Assembly (NCBI GenBank): GCA_018857735.1
Contig: JABMCL010001960.1
Location: 1 to 64,000 of the forward strand
Direction of reading: 5' to 3'
Source of the DNA: Alviniconcha marisindica
Taxonomy: Eukaryota; Mollusca; Gastropoda; Provannidae
Length of the DNA: 64,000 bases
Of this stretch, positions 1 through 11,614 are shown piece by piece; position 1 is the first letter of the stretch; every line of letters starts with the position of its first letter. The position numbers and the translations under genes are program-made. The notes under the pieces were generated by a model. That model saw only the letters and a program-made list of their open reading frames with translations, was not told the origin of the DNA and ran no database searches.

Positions 1-2020
1 TTTTAAAAATAGTGGACGACGATTTTTTAACCGGACCCCTAGCGGCGCCCAGTTCTACGAGTGAATGCCCCAGTACACCCGACGACCCAGCACCCTCCCC
101 CCCAGTATTGATCCGCAGGTGGACACCCCATCTCTCCCTCACCCCTCATTCCCCCTTTGTTCCAGCGACCTCATATCCGATCCAAATATTGATCCGCAAG
201 TGGACCAAGCTTTCTTCCTCCCCATCCCCCCGTCTCCCCCATGATCTAACTATGATATATCCAAGTCAAGCTTACTTTATAGATTGTCCCTAATATGCTT
301 TTAGCATCTGAGGACATTAAGCAAAAACTCAACAACAACAAGCTGTCGCAATGAGTTTGGAATTTTCCAAACAAAGTCAAACGAAAGAACAGAAGACTCA
401 TTCGAGCTGAAGAGTTCGACCTTTTCACGTCCGCGCTGATTGGTCTGCAGTCTGCACTAAGTGCTATTCACTCGCCGATATAGAACATGTAAAATTCTGC
501 CACACAGTTTAGATATGACTGGTTGCAGAGTACTTTATGAAACTGGTACCATATGTGACTTGCGCTGCGTTCAGTGATGTGTGAAATCTGGTTGTTTAGC
601 TGTCGTGTATTTGACAGCTTGGGGAGTACCACGAAGTACAAAACAGTCTGGATCCAGTTTTCTGCATCTCTGCTTGTGGGATGACTGAGTAAATGACGTC
701 CCTTACTGTACATAACGAGATGTAACATGCGAGTGCATAGCTTGCATTGCATTAGGGTGTTAGCTTGTTTCCTTTTGCATGGACCAATGTAATGTGTTAA
801 CTATTGATGCTGTTTTTGTTGAGTCAAGGTATGTAACGTCGCAGTTGCTTAGGATTATGTGTACTGGATTTGGCTTGGATGTGGATTTATTCCCCCTTGT
901 TATTTCATCTTTCTCGAGCCTTGTTAGGTGCGTGGCGTTTCGGTCTTTTTCGTTGTGTTTACTCTAGCTCTCACTACAGGCTAGACCTCATCAGGGAGCC
1001 TGCCTTATATGGGTGTTTTATTTTATTTTCCCACTTTAGCCTTGTTTGTTTCATCATAATGTAATGATGAAAAAGGTTTGTTCGTTCCCAGTTCAATAGA
1101 TAGCGATTTCGTGGCCTCCGGGAAAGGGGGGTTTGGGGGTTTTGGGGGTTTAGCTAGTTACCGGGTTTTTGCCGTTCAATGTTTTTTCTCTTGGCTTGCC
1201 CTTTTGTTTCTCGAGTTATAGCGTTCGTTTACGATGTAAGAGTGAGGGGGTACTCTCGATGTTTAACGAACGCTCATTCTTTCTTTGTGTTCGTGAGCGT
1301 CTGTTGGCCTGCCGTGTTGTCGGCTGAAGGATTGTATCGTGTACACGGATTTCGTGTATCCAGCCTTGTCTCGTTGCTCGCTGACATTTTTGTCCTCCAA
1401 GAAATTTGTTGTTTTGTTTTTCTCCTTTTCTTCCCTCTTTTCACCCTGCGTTCTTTTTTTTTTTTTTCTTTTATCTCTGGTTTTTTGGCCATTTCGTACC
1501 CGCTTGTTAGCTTGCCCGATTAGGGCAGCATTTTGCATTTCTCTTTTCGTCTGCATTTGTTTACATCCCGATGCTTTGTCATCCGTAGTCCTGATTAGCG
1601 ATTTGCTTTATCAGACTGCAGCCTTTATTTTTCTAGATGGAAGCCGGGTTAGTGAGGGGTTAGTTAGAGTTAGTTAAGATTTATGTTAGTTATGGTTAAT
1701 TTGGCTTTCCATCTGTTTGTCGGCACAGTTATTTTTGTTGGCTCTTATGGCTGCAACAAATGTAGTCAATGTAGTCGTCCACTCATTTGTTGCAGACAGT
1801 AGTCTATTAGACTGCTATCTTTCGGGAAGGTGTCAAAGGAAAACAACGACCCTTTGGTCTGCAGCATTTCTTCCTTCGTAAACATACTTACTTCCATGGC
1901 ATTTACATTTTATTAGATTTAAAGGTCATGTTATGCACTAGACTTTCATAATTGAGTCGATTTTCAACGTTCCGTTGCAAACAAAAACTGCCTTTACAAG
2001 CCCTTTAACTATTAATCGGG
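1..2020. other. Unassigned upstream DNA
   Basis: I recognise no gene here. The short open frames (12-293, 1179-1523 and others) have no domain I know and no conserved motif. The stretch around 1390-1480 is T-rich, and 1105-1150 has GGGGTTT-like runs. It may be old transposon sequence, because the next segment is mobile DNA, but nothing in it proves that. Confidence 0.4.
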
Positions 2021-2025
2021 ACTAC

Positions 2026-2600
2026 GGTAGGCCAGGCCTAAACCAAAGTCCCTGACTTTAGAGTCCGAGACTTTGAGTTAGGCAAAGTTCGTATACGTGG
2101 ACGTGGACAATGGTCGAGACAACAGAGCCTCTGACTTCGCGCTGATAAGAAAGTGGTCACCACCGCGTCATCGGTGTAACTTTAGACGAAGCGGTCGGTG
2201 CGCATGCCCAGAGGGATTCCCCCGATAAACCGCCTTTTTTGACAAAAGGTAAACGAAAAAAAAGAAAAAATGAAAAAAAAAAAAATTAAAAAGGGGAGAG
2301 AAGACGTAAAGAGGCAACAACAGCAAAAAAACTAAAAAAAAAACAAGTAAACAAAAATTAAAAGTTTATTTTTTTTAAAAAAGAGAGAACCCGGCTGGAT
2401 TCAGACGAAAAAGACGAAAAAACAGAAAAAAAAAACTAACAAAAACAACAAAAAAAACCAATTTTCCCAAAGGGCATAAAAAGGCCCCAAAAAACAGTCA
2501 TAGCCCCGGGGCCCTACAAAACCGCTACCCCAAATTTTCGGTTTTTAGGCCCGGGCCCGCCCCGGTCCTTGGCTACCTTGAGATTTAGGCCGGCCTACCG
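2026..2600. mobile_element. MITE-like TIR element, copy 1
   Basis: The left end reads GGTAGGCCAGGCCTAAA and the right end (2583-2600) reads TTTAGGCCGGCCTACC, its near-perfect inverted complement, so this is a short element with terminal inverted repeats. The inside is A-rich with no coding capacity. The first 140 bp after the left end recur at the start of the next copy at 2611. It is a non-autonomous DNA transposon of a superfamily I cannot name. Confidence 0.65.
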
Positions 2601-2610
2601 CTTTAGGTAT

Positions 2611-3627
2611 ACGGTAGGCCAGGCCTAAACCAAAGTCCCTGACTTTAGAGTCCGAGACTTTGAGTTAGGCAGAGTTCGTATACATGGACGCGGACAATGG
2701 TCGAGACAACAGAGTCTCTGATTTCGCGCTGATAAGGGAATGTGGTCATCACACGCGTCATCGCTTGTGCAAAATTTAGGGGGGGCAACCCCATCTGGGC
2801 ATGCGCCCGACACGCTTCGTTAAATTCCCCTGCGACGTATTTCGCACGCGCAAACATCGGTAAACAGCACATTAGGTGAAGGCATGCCTGGCAGGGCCCC
2901 CATTCTGGAAGTGATTCGCCCTGTTTTACTTCTGCAACACCCAAGCGATCTCCGGGCGAGGTCATTATTCGTAAAAAAGCTAATCTTCCCACATCTTCGA
3001 TGGAGTATTCTTTTTTGGATTTACTGAATCGAGTAACCGTAGCATCGTCTGCTGCGTCGGCCCTTTTGAACTTGTCAGAAAGGCGAGGGACGCTGTGAAA
3101 TCAGGTAGCCTACCTGTGCAGATGAAAAAAAACAAGAAAATAAATCAAATGAAATGTAAGACGTCAAGCAAACTTGTTTTCATAATAAATTTTCAAACAT
3201 TAAATCGTACGATCAAAATTAATCAGTCAAAGCCTGCGTCGCTCGGCGAGTGCGACCTTTCTTCCCTCCAAAATGAAAGAGCTTTGGCCGACAAACATCT
3301 AGTACTCATTTGACGAAGTAAACGAAAGAAAAAAAGAAGAAAGAAAAAAGAGAAAAAAAAAAAGAGAGAGAAGCCTCTGGATTCAGACATAAAGAGTCAA
3401 CAACAGCAAAAAACACAAAAACAACAAGAAAAAACAACTTTCCAAGCATAACAAGGCTAAAAGCAGTCATAGTCCCGGGCCTACCCCACCCCTTTTGTCC
3501 AGCGAAATCGCTAGCCTAAAATCGGCTGTTTAGGCCTAATTCGGCCCGGGGCTTTTGGAGCCCTCCAAAGGTTACCATTTTTGGGGGCCCTTGTCAATAG
3601 CCTTGAGATTTAGGCCGGCCTAACCCC
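2611..3627. mobile_element. MITE-like TIR element, copy 2
   Basis: It begins with the same GGTAGGCCAGGCCTAAA terminus as copy 1 and ends near 3610-3627 with TTTAGGCCGGCCTAA, only about 10 bp after copy 1 stops. The two copies share the left 140 bp and the A-rich, CAGTCATAG-containing right part. Copy 2 carries about 430 bp more in the middle (roughly 2780-3250), which could be a later insertion or a part deleted from copy 1. It has no coding potential that I can support. Confidence 0.6.
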
Positions 3628-3659
3628 TTTAAGGGCCCCATTCATAGTTAAGGCCCCGA

Positions 3660-5022
3660 CCGGCGGGAAGGATCGAATACAGAACAAGAAATATCGAAGC
3701 CGGTTGCTCTATTCCATCACTCGTATCGGATTGTGGATAGCAGTCGTCAATTTTCTCAAGGTATTTTACCGAAAGATTGCTTCAAATAATTATGGTAAAT
3801 TTTGAGGTGTTGATAATTTCGCGTACAAACTGATAGCTCGATAGATCGACAGCTCTGGGTTGTGTGTCAGCGTGAAGCGATATGTCCATCAAGACGTGAC
3901 ATCAGGAGGTTAGTGTAATTAACAGAGCAGCATGTGTGTACTGTTAATTAATACAATATTCACTGAATTTGTTCAAATTTAGAGGTGGTAAACTGTTAGA
4001 GAATAATGACTTGAAATTCAGAAATCACCCAGAAATAGATCTAAGGATAGATCAAAGTGGGCAACTAATTCGTAACTCATGTAAGCAGAATAATCTGCCA
4101 GAGAAATCTGCATATAATGCAGAATTTATTGGAGATAGGTGTAAAAAGTCACGAGGCCTGACTGAAAAGTTAGTTTTTATCACATTTGTGTCTTTTAGTA
4201 TGCTTATGCGCCATTGACGTTTGATCTAGATCTAATTTCCGAGTAACACCGTGCAGGCTTCCTTGGTGATGTCGGCAAAACAGTTAAATCGTGTACTGAA
4301 AACTCACCTTTTACAGACTGTAATAAAACTCACTTTTGTTGCTAATTTTGGATTAATTCATTAGATATGAAGCCGTTTGGTTGATTTGAATGATATATGT
4401 GACTCAAAATGGCATTTAAAATGTCCCAGGCATTTCCGACCGCCTCCATGGATATTACCGAAGATTTTCGTATTTTACACAGTGCTTACGTATACATTTG
4501 TTATTCCATTCTCAAAGCAAAAACATACAACAGGCTCCCTAACAACACAACACACACACACACACACACACACACCAGCAACAACTACAAACAAAAAGCA
4601 ACTGGGCACGTCACATCGCTTGCTAATGGTCATTTGACTGGCTCAGACGCTCCTTTCGTGTGCGAAATTCCGACCGCTTAGAGTAATAAAAAAAGAAAAA
4701 GAAAAAATAGCTAATTTTGCTGACATTGGGCTGGTTGTGGGGACGCCCGCAGGCTTTGCTCCAGCAAAGGCATGTTTCGCTTTCGCGTTGGTTTGGCAAA
4801 CGGCACAAAACGGACGCCTTCATAAAACTGGGGAACCTACTATCAGAGCTGCATGTACCCCACAAACAGTGCTTGGCCGGCATTTCTGATGCCTTTTCTG
4901 CTTTTTACCAGTATCTGGCCATCTTTCCCGCAGTTTTACTGTATCCCCAACAAAGCGTGCCTACTCTGTGCGACACCCGCAGGCACTTACCGAGTGCAGT
5001 CCCCTGAATTTCCGAAGATCGT
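3660..5022 (-). mobile_element. TIR-A element, 5'-complete partial copy
   Basis: Read on the - strand this starts at CAATAGACGATCTTCGG (5006-5022) and matches the 1.8 kb TIR-A part of the triplicated unit at 30543-32343 nearly throughout, including the GTTAATTAATACAATATT block near 3950. It stops near 3660, so the distal terminus is missing. A broken frame at 4717-5007 is shared with the other copies in shifted form, so I do not treat it as a gene. A CA repeat lies at 4549-4574. Confidence 0.75.
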
Positions 5023-5131
5023 CTATTGAGGATCGGGAAGGTTCTACGTAGATGATTTGTTAATTCAACTCTTGGTAGCCTTTGAATGATGTTACTGTTA
5101 ATTCACCAGCGAGGACGCTGGTGGTGATTGA

Positions 5132-5158
5132 GGGGGGGGGGGGGGGGGGGGGGGGGGG
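5132..5158. repeat. Poly-G tract, 27 bp
   Basis: An uninterrupted run of G on the + strand lies just outside the TIR-A copy. Runs this long are rare and also error-prone in sequencing. Confidence 0.95.
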
Positions 5159-5434
5159 ATGTACCTGTGCACATTGTGTTTGTGTTGTTGTACTCTGTAT
5201 GTCGCTCTGTCAGTATTCTTTTGTGTGTGGATGTCATTCACTCTTTTACTTATGTTTTACGTGTTGTTATTTTGGATGTCACTAAGAGACGTCGTGAGAC
5301 AGCGCGAGAGAAAGGAGAGGCAATACCAATGGCCTCTCGCATATACCGTCAAGAAAAGAAATGAAATAAAACAGGAACCTCTGGCTGTTGCTAGTTTGTT
5401 GTTGCCTACTTCCAACGTGCTACATCCATCGACC

Positions 5435-5436
<2 letters not shown>

Positions 5437-5495
<59 letters not shown>

Positions 5496-5527
5496 GCTTC
5501 TCTTATATCTCTCTCTCTCTCTCTCTT

Positions 5528-5581
<54 letters not shown>
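5437..5581. repeat. Compound AT / CT / AT microsatellite
   Basis: Two long (AT)n blocks flank a (CT)n block near 5502-5526. Confidence 0.95.
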
Positions 5582-5839
5582 GAGAGGTAAGCCACCATTC
5601 CCACTCTTGCTGTAAAATAATTAACTCGCATTTGTATATTCTGTTTACATGGTTTAAAAGATTGTAATTTCAGCTTTCATTTGATCTTTAATGATTTAAA
5701 AAAAATCGGTTTAGTTATTGTTGAGAAAATTGAATTCCTGCGGGCCGAGACTCTTTCAGCTCAGTTACCTGACCAGCTCAGTTAGATCAGACTACCGAGA
5801 ATTTGTGTTCATCCCTAAGTGCCACCGGTCAGGCGATGC

Positions 5840-6208
5840 ACCACCAGGTGCAATAAGCTGGGCCACCTCAAAGAGCAATGCAGAAACACAGTACCGGAGT
5901 GCCCACGTTGCGGGGGTCGGGGCCACACGCCAGACGTGTCACAACAAAAGTTGCTGTGTCAACCCTACTCGGCAGCCTACTAGGGCTGCCCAGAACCACA
6001 TTTGTGCCTTATCGCAAGCAGAATCCGACCTGGGACCTTTATGCAATACACGGAAGCCATGAGACGAGCACGAGTAGAAACAGCCACCAGGAAAGAACCA
6101 ACAGCGATAGGAGTGACAGTATCTCACGACTCTTTTTGGTACGAGGAGCCCGCAGTCCAACTAATATCTGCTCAGCAAAAACATGCTATGCAGATGCTGC
6201 AGTGGTAG
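5840..6208 (+). pseudogene. LINE ORF1 / gag-like CCHC zinc-knuckle fragment
   Basis: In the frame that ends at 6208 the sequence encodes a cysteine/histidine pattern RCNKLGHLKEQC followed by CPRCGGRGHTPD. These are consecutive zinc knuckles of the kind found in the nucleic-acid-binding ORF1 protein of I-like LINEs or in retroelement gag. The frame is broken at both ends and by a stop near 5979. Downstream, 6648-6702 reads AATGTACAGCGCATG...TATAGCGCTATATAAG, which resembles the 3' end of L2-like LINEs. The product would bind retroelement RNA; this copy is dead. The element family is an inference. Confidence 0.55.
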
Positions 6209-6707
6209 CGTTCAAACTTGAGTGGTAAAACGCAAGCGTCAAGCAAACACGGCAAAGCCCACACAGCGTAAGCCAGCTCCAAAAACAAGTCGTACGGCCA
6301 CTTTGGCTGCAAACTCTCTCAATGCTAACCCAGCCAAGAAAAACTAAATCTAAGTAAATCTCGAAAACCTGTCTAAGTACAATCTGTATCAGAAAAAGTG
6401 GTACGAAATGTTAGAGAACAGCTGACATCAACAGAATCAACCCAGACAAATAGCCCTAAACCCGCTCAGTCTAAACCTGCTGAACCTGTGGAACCACAGA
6501 AAAAGAGTGGGGGTGGAGGGAGGGGAATAAGAATAGTAAGAAAGAAAGAAAAAACGTAGCATTTTAAGTAATCATTTTAACAAACCAATCAAAGCCTGTT
6601 AACAAAGATTTTTTTTAACCGCACTCTTTTAAACGGATTTTGATGTTGATAATGTACAGCGCATGAGCTTGTACTTTTTTACGGGGTATAGCGCTATATA
6701 AGAGTTA

Positions 6708-6710
<3 letters not shown>

Positions 6711-6762
<52 letters not shown>

Positions 6763-6939
6763 TGTGTGTGCGCGCGCGCGCCTGGATTTAATATGTTACT
6801 TCATAAATTCTGCCTATAATCTATATGTTGTGGTCGGTTGAGTGTTTCGATTTTAAACAATTTCGTTTTATTGTTTACGGAATTTTGTTTTATTGTAAAT
6901 TATTGAATGTTTTAAGTTTTTGGTGAGCCAGAGAATAAT

Positions 6940-6993
<54 letters not shown>

Positions 6994-7095
6994 CGTGCGT
7001 GTGCTGTGGTGCGTGGTGCGTGTGTGTGTGTGTGTGTAGGTGGGTGGGTGGGTGGGTGCGTGCATGAGTGCGTGCGTGCGTGTGTGTGTGTGTGT
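6711..7095. repeat. GT microsatellite blocks
   Basis: (GT)n runs occupy 6711-6770, ending in CGCGCG, and again 6941-7095 with GTGC and GGTG variants. They lead straight into the G-rich minisatellite. Confidence 0.95.
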
Positions 7096-7149
7096 ACATT
7101 GTTATTGTTAAGTATTTCCTTGTATTTGAGCGGTTTTTAGCTCCGTGTT

Positions 7150-7975
7150 TTATTGAGTTGTTGTGAGAGGTGTGGTGGGGGGTGGAGTGAGGGGAGTGAG
7201 AGGTGTAGTGATGGGGGGGGGGGGGGGGAGCTGGAGTGAGGGGATGAGAGGTGTAGTGGGGTGGGGGGGGGGGAGGGAGGGAGAGGTATAGTGATGGGGG
7301 GGATGGAGGGAGGAGACTGAAAGGTGTAGTGGGTGGGTTGGATGGGTGGACGGAGGGGAGTGAGGGAGGGGTGTAGTGGTAAGGGGGGTGGAGGGAGGGG
7401 TGTAGTGGTGAGGTGGGTGGAGGGAGGGGAGGGAGAGGTGTAGTGGGGGGGCGTGGAGTGAGGGGTGTAGTGATTTGGGGCGGGGGGTGAGGGTGGAGGG
7501 AGGGGACTGAGAGGTGTAGTGATGGGGGGGGGGGGGCGGGGGGGGGGGAGGAGACTGAAAGGTGTAGTGGGTGGGTGGATGGGTGGAGGGAGGGGAGTGA
7601 GAGGTGTAGTGGTAAGGGGGGTGGAGGGAGGGATTGAGAGGTGTAGTGATGGGGGGTGGGGGGGGGTGGAGGGAGGAGACTGAGAGGTGTAGTGATGGGG
7701 GTGGGGGGGGGGTGGACGGAGGGGAGTGAGAGGTGTAGTGATGCGGGGGGGGGGGGGGGGAGAGGTGTAGTGATGGGGGGGGGGGGAGGGAGGGGATTGA
7801 GAGGTGTAGTGATGGGGGGGGCGGGGGGGGTGAGGGGAGTGAGAGGTGTAGTGATGGGTAGGTGGGTGGAGGGATGGGAGTGAGAAGTGTAGTGATGGGG
7901 GTTGGAGGTGGAAGGAGGGGACTGAGGGAGTGATGGGGAGTGGGGGTGGAGGGAGGGGAATAAGAAGTGTAGTCT
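7150..7975. repeat. G-rich minisatellite (about 0.8 kb)
   Basis: Fifteen or more copies of a variable unit are present. Each contains GAGAGGTGTAGTGATGGGG and a poly-G or GGTGGAGGGAGG spacer. The + strand is almost pyrimidine-free apart from T, with many runs of four or more G, so G-quadruplex formation is likely. On the - strand it reads as long proline/threonine/serine-rich open frames in two frames at once, an effect of the repeat and not evidence of a gene. Confidence 0.9.
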
Positions 7976-7993
7976 CCGCATCGCCAAGCGAAA

Positions 7994-8900
7994 TTGCAGC
8001 ATCTCACCGCTAGCACGGCCAGCCCGTTTGATTTCGAAGCGTTTCTGTCAGAATGGGGACTACCTAAAGCTGTCACCAAGAAGGCTACTATTTCAAAACC
8101 GCCTTACTGGGCCTTACAGACGAGGACATTCGTAGCTTCAGTGAGCTATAGCCGACGGAGGTGGCGGGCCACTCGCCCCCAAAACTGCCACACCTGCGCC
8201 GTGCCGACGTCCGTCCGCGCTCCTGCACAATCTGCTGAAGACGAACGTGGACGATGTGGACATCGGTGCCAGCGTAACTGCCAGGGTAGATCTGGACCCC
8301 AGTTCTATCCACAGAATGCATCAGGTGTTGCAAAGCCGCACTTGATAACAGATTTTGTGTGGGATATTGTGACCGACACAGGAAATCCCATTGGGACCGG
8401 GAGCGACACTGAAACTGACTACCGGGACTAAGCCGAAGCTGCACGCAGTGTCCCCCGGCGATGTGGATCGCTGCCAATGCCCGCATCACGGCAGCCCTCT
8501 ACGACAGTGACGACCTGGACCACGGCGCCGCCATAGACTACACGGTGTACACGGCGAAGATAGTTGAATTGTCATCGAGGTACACCTGGGCTTCGGTTCT
8601 GGCATATGACCAGGAGTACCGACGCCGATAGGCAGCAGCCAGGTTCCGATGGGGATCGGACTCACAGCACCTGTGCACAGAGCTATTGAAGGAGAAGGCG
8701 GCGACACCAACGGGTACCAAGCCGCGTGGAGGGCAGGCAGGCCGCCGAGTCGGACCCGGCGGCAAAGAAGTGTGTTCAGTTCAACCACGGAAAGTGTTCC
8801 TACGGACCGTGTTGTAACTTGGAACACGTGTGTTTGCTGTGCCTACAGGCCCACCCCCAGTCGGATCATCGCCAGCAGCAGGCGACAGCCAAGCAGGAAT
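7994..8900 (+). pseudogene. Retroelement Gag-like ORF with CCCH zinc finger, broken
   Basis: The first part encodes FDFEAFLSEWGLPKAV before a frameshift near 8100. A later frame (8765-8880) encodes KKCVQFNHGKCSYGPCC followed by NLEHVCLLC, a CCCH-type zinc finger with a second Cys pair. CCCH fingers of this style occur in Gag-like proteins of some animal retroelements. I cannot place the family with certainty; DIRS-like tyrosine-recombinase elements are one candidate. Several frameshifts and stops mean no intact protein. A short RT-like piece (SILTLLDQSTAFDAI, near 9265-9310) follows. Confidence 0.5.
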
Positions 8901-9541
8901 AGGATCAGCGGCAGTCAGCCGATCAGGTAGGACATTCCTCCTCTTTCCAACTCAGTAGCGCGTTTGAACCCCAAAACCCATTCACGTGTGAATTTCTCGG
9001 TAATTACCAGTCTCTTGCATCCAAAGCATCTAAATGGGAAAGGCAACTAAAAGATGATCCAGGCAGGTATTAAAAATGGGTTTCGAATTTCCTACAAGGG
9101 CTGCAAAATTGCTGAGGCAGAGGCAAAGAATCACAAATCCGTTACCTTGCATTCCCGTGGGTCACTGACAGAAAAAGAGCTTAAAGGAAGAGAGAGTGCC
9201 TGATGTCTTGGGGGATATTGTTCCAGATGTGGGGAACGCAGTGACTACTTCAGATTCTGGCCCTATCTCCATTCTGACCCTACTGGATCAAAGTACTGCC
9301 TTCGACGCTATCTTCTGATTCGCCTCAAAAACATCCAATTAATTTCATTTGCAGAGATAGAGCATCGTGACTAACTGCACTGTCTCTGTGTGCGATAGTT
9401 GTATTAAAATGCGAAAGCCAGGTGTTCGGTGGCCGGGTTTCTATGCTCTGTGATAAGGAAGATTTTTATCTATTATATGAACACTTGTATAGCGCCTCAT
9501 CTCGAGATGAGCCCTAAGCGCTTCTCAGTGGCAAGTATATA

Positions 9542-9613
9542 ACGCTATTCTCTGCTTCCGAGCAGACCCACTGCGCTGTAGTGGTGGGTCTGCTCCGAAG
9601 CAGAGAATAGCGT
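9542..9613. repeat. Near-perfect 30-bp inverted repeat (hairpin)
   Basis: The left arm 9542-9571 and right arm 9584-9613 are inverse complements with one mismatch, separated by 12 bp. The arms start ACGCTATTCTCTGCTTC. A transcript would fold into a 72-nt hairpin. The sequence just before it, TATAGCGCC...AAGCGCTTCTC, resembles the 3' region of L2-like elements, so this may be part of an old repeat. Confidence 0.9.
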
Positions 9614-9953
9614 ATGTGACACAGAGGTACTGAGTGACTGTAGCTTCACACAGCGCCGCGTGATTGTTTTTGTTTTGTTATCCACCGAAATGCTTACAGC
9701 GCTGGTTGCTTGTCACATGACTGGTGCCACCTACGTCAAACTTCTGCCGTCTCGGCGCACGTTCTGTGTCATCTGATTCGAAGCCACACGGGTAAGGTGC
9801 ATTTGTGTTTAACTGTAACCTGCCACCTGCACATTTGGCAGAATGGCCCTGGTCTTTTGCTGGCAACTGCGGTAACACGGGGGTGGAACGGATACCGAAG
9901 TAAGAGGTTCATTACAGAAAGCTGACCCTGGATAAGAAAATTCTCACGCCGCG

Positions 9954-10026
9954 CCTGCCTGGACTCAAACCAGCGACCTTTCGATCACGAGTCCGGCGCT
10001 CTATCACTGAGCTATCCCCGCTCCCC
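9954..10026 (-). repeat. tRNA-like SINE head
   Basis: Read on the - strand it has an A-box-like TAGCTCAGTGATAGAGC and a B box GGTTTGAGTCC at tRNA-like spacing, the internal RNA polymerase III promoter. The anticodon stem and T stem pair poorly and there is no clean acceptor stem, so I favour a tRNA-derived SINE head over a working tRNA gene. The SINE body would lie at lower coordinates (about 9660-9950). Confidence 0.65.
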
Positions 10027-10221
10027 AGAGACGGACCGTGAGAAGTCACCATATGGCTCTATGGAACTGAAATTGACCACGTGTGAAGGTTATCTACTCG
10101 CACTGCGTGTCAACTCTGACGCTGCTGACGTCACGTTTTAGAGGCACATGTTCCGCTCCGACTCTGACTTCAGGCGCTCTGAAGAAAGCCCGAAACTGTG
10201 TCTATCAGTAACAGAGGAAGG

Positions 10222-10590
10222 TACGGAAGAATATTACATCGACAACTTCAAAAGTAAGGTTTCACTACTCGAAAAGTATTAATGTCTCATTGGTGTTGTG
10301 TATTGACTACTTATCTATAATACGGAAGAATATTCCAGCGATAACTTCAAAAGTAAGGTTTCGCTACTCGAAAAGTATTAATGTCTCAATGGTATTGTGT
10401 ATCGACTACTTATTTGTGATAAGGAAGAATATCACGGCGACAATTTCAGAAGTAAGGTTTTCTACCCGAAATGTATTAATGTCTCAGTGGCCCGGATTGT
10501 GAATTGACTACTTACGTGTGATAAGGAAGAATATGACAGCGACACTTTTAAAAGTAAAGTTTCGCTACTCGAAGAGTATTAATGTCTCAG
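10222..10590. repeat. Tandem repeat, about 4 x 100 bp
   Basis: Four copies of a unit begin near 10225, 10322, 10423 and 10522. Each contains GGAAGAATAT, AAAAGTAAGGTTTC, CTCGAAAAGTATTAATGTC and a GACTACTTA tail. Copies differ by scattered substitutions, so the array is not very recent. Confidence 0.9.
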
Positions 10591-10639
10591 TTGGTGCGTG
10601 CATACGTATGTGAGTGTGACTGATTTCTTTATAGTTAAA

Positions 10640-10830
10640 TGTGATCCAAACACATAAAAGGTTTAAAATAACGCTATTTATTAGGACAAAACACAACATG
10701 CGAATTTTCGGGGTAATCCTCTTTATCAAGCTACAAAACGACACTTAACAATTAAACGGTGAAAAACGATGAAAAATGAGCTGCAGAGCTAATCCATTTA
10801 TCTTTTTGGGGTTGAGCTATGTCTAGAAAG
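10640..10830. repeat. Dispersed repeat D, copy 1
   Basis: The block containing TTATTAGGACA, AATTTTCGGGGTAATCC and CAAGCTACAAAACGACACTTA recurs at 42335-42500 in the same orientation with clear similarity. It has no coding capacity and its class is unknown. Confidence 0.7.
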
Positions 10831-11102
10831 CAAATTTCTCTACACAGAGACAAGAAAGTTGTATTGTGTTAAAATGTTTCTTAAAAATTCATAAAACGTT
10901 GCTGTAATGCGCGCGTGTGTGTGTGTGTGTGTTGATCAAGGCGTATGCGTGGACCCAAACTACGACCAGTCTGCATTAACGCTGTTGAGTGTGGACACGT
11001 CCCACGAACATCTTCCTTTAAGTGACGTAAGGCTCCAGGATTTCCGATAGGCCTGCCCGAAACGGCGTTGACATCTCCACCAGCGTGATCAGTACCGTCA
11101 CA
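10831..11102 (+). promoter_or_regulatory. 5' flank and possible 5' UTR of the SLC5-like gene
   Basis: Non-coding DNA precedes the start codon and includes a short GT repeat near 10914. No TATA box or other core promoter element is convincing. An upstream 5' UTR exon cannot be excluded. The base at -3 of the ATG is A, a favourable Kozak position. Confidence 0.3.
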
Positions 11103-11447
11103 ATGACTGCGACCTTCACAACGTTGGACTACTGTCTGTTCGTGGGCGTGCTGCTGGTGTCGGCGCTGATCGGCGTGTTCTACATGGTGAAGGAGCGGCG
11201 TCAGAAGGAGTCAGCCTGTGCCGACGACCTGCTGATGGGGGGCCGGCGGCTGAGCGTCCTGCCCGTGGCCATGTCCTTGCTGGCCAGCTACATGTCTGCC
11301 ATCACCGTGCTTGGCATCCCCACAGAAATATACACCTACGGCACGGGCTACTGGCTCGTCACCTTCTCGGGAGTCATTATGTTCCCCATAGCCTGCTTCG
11401 TCTTCTTGCCCTTCTTCCACAACCTGCAGTTGGACAGCGCCTATCAG
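11103..11447 (+). CDS. SLC5-like exon 1 (residues 1-115)
   Basis: This exon carries the start and the first three hydrophobic segments, near residues 9-30, 52-75 and 82-106. DDLLMGGRRLSVLPVAMS and the following SAITVLGIPTE are the highly conserved first part of the sodium:solute symporter fold, where helix 1 contributes to sodium and substrate binding. I chose the ATG at 11103 because it is the first in frame with this motif; the open frame extends 18 bp upstream only through non-ATG codons. The exon ends AGCGCCTATCAG before GTAGGC, phase 0. It is the longest exon here and is intact. Confidence 0.9.
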
Positions 11448-11614
11448 GTAGGCACCTCATACTTTGCATGACACTTTTCCCCTGTTAAAATAACCATGTA
11501 CAGTTTTGTCTTCTTTCGTCTTCCTGAACCTCTTTTAACATGGCGTAGGACAGTTGTCCTGGCCTTTCATTTTCATTGGCTTTGGTGAACACAGTTCACC
11601 AAATAGAACAGATC

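Noticed and set aside
1179..1677. Hydrophobic frame that might be a membrane protein
   Set aside because: It comes from T-rich DNA; no family match, no splice context and an overlapping frame is equally open.
6890..8079. Long - strand open frames of 370 and 309 codons, Pro/Ser/Thr-rich
   Set aside because: They lie wholly in the G-rich minisatellite and GT repeats, are open in two frames at once and have no domain.
9954..10026. A functional tRNA gene
   Set aside because: A and B boxes are present but the stems are poor; a SINE head fits better.
10222..10590. CRISPR-like array
   Set aside because: The repeats are directly adjacent 100-bp units with no unique spacers, in animal DNA.
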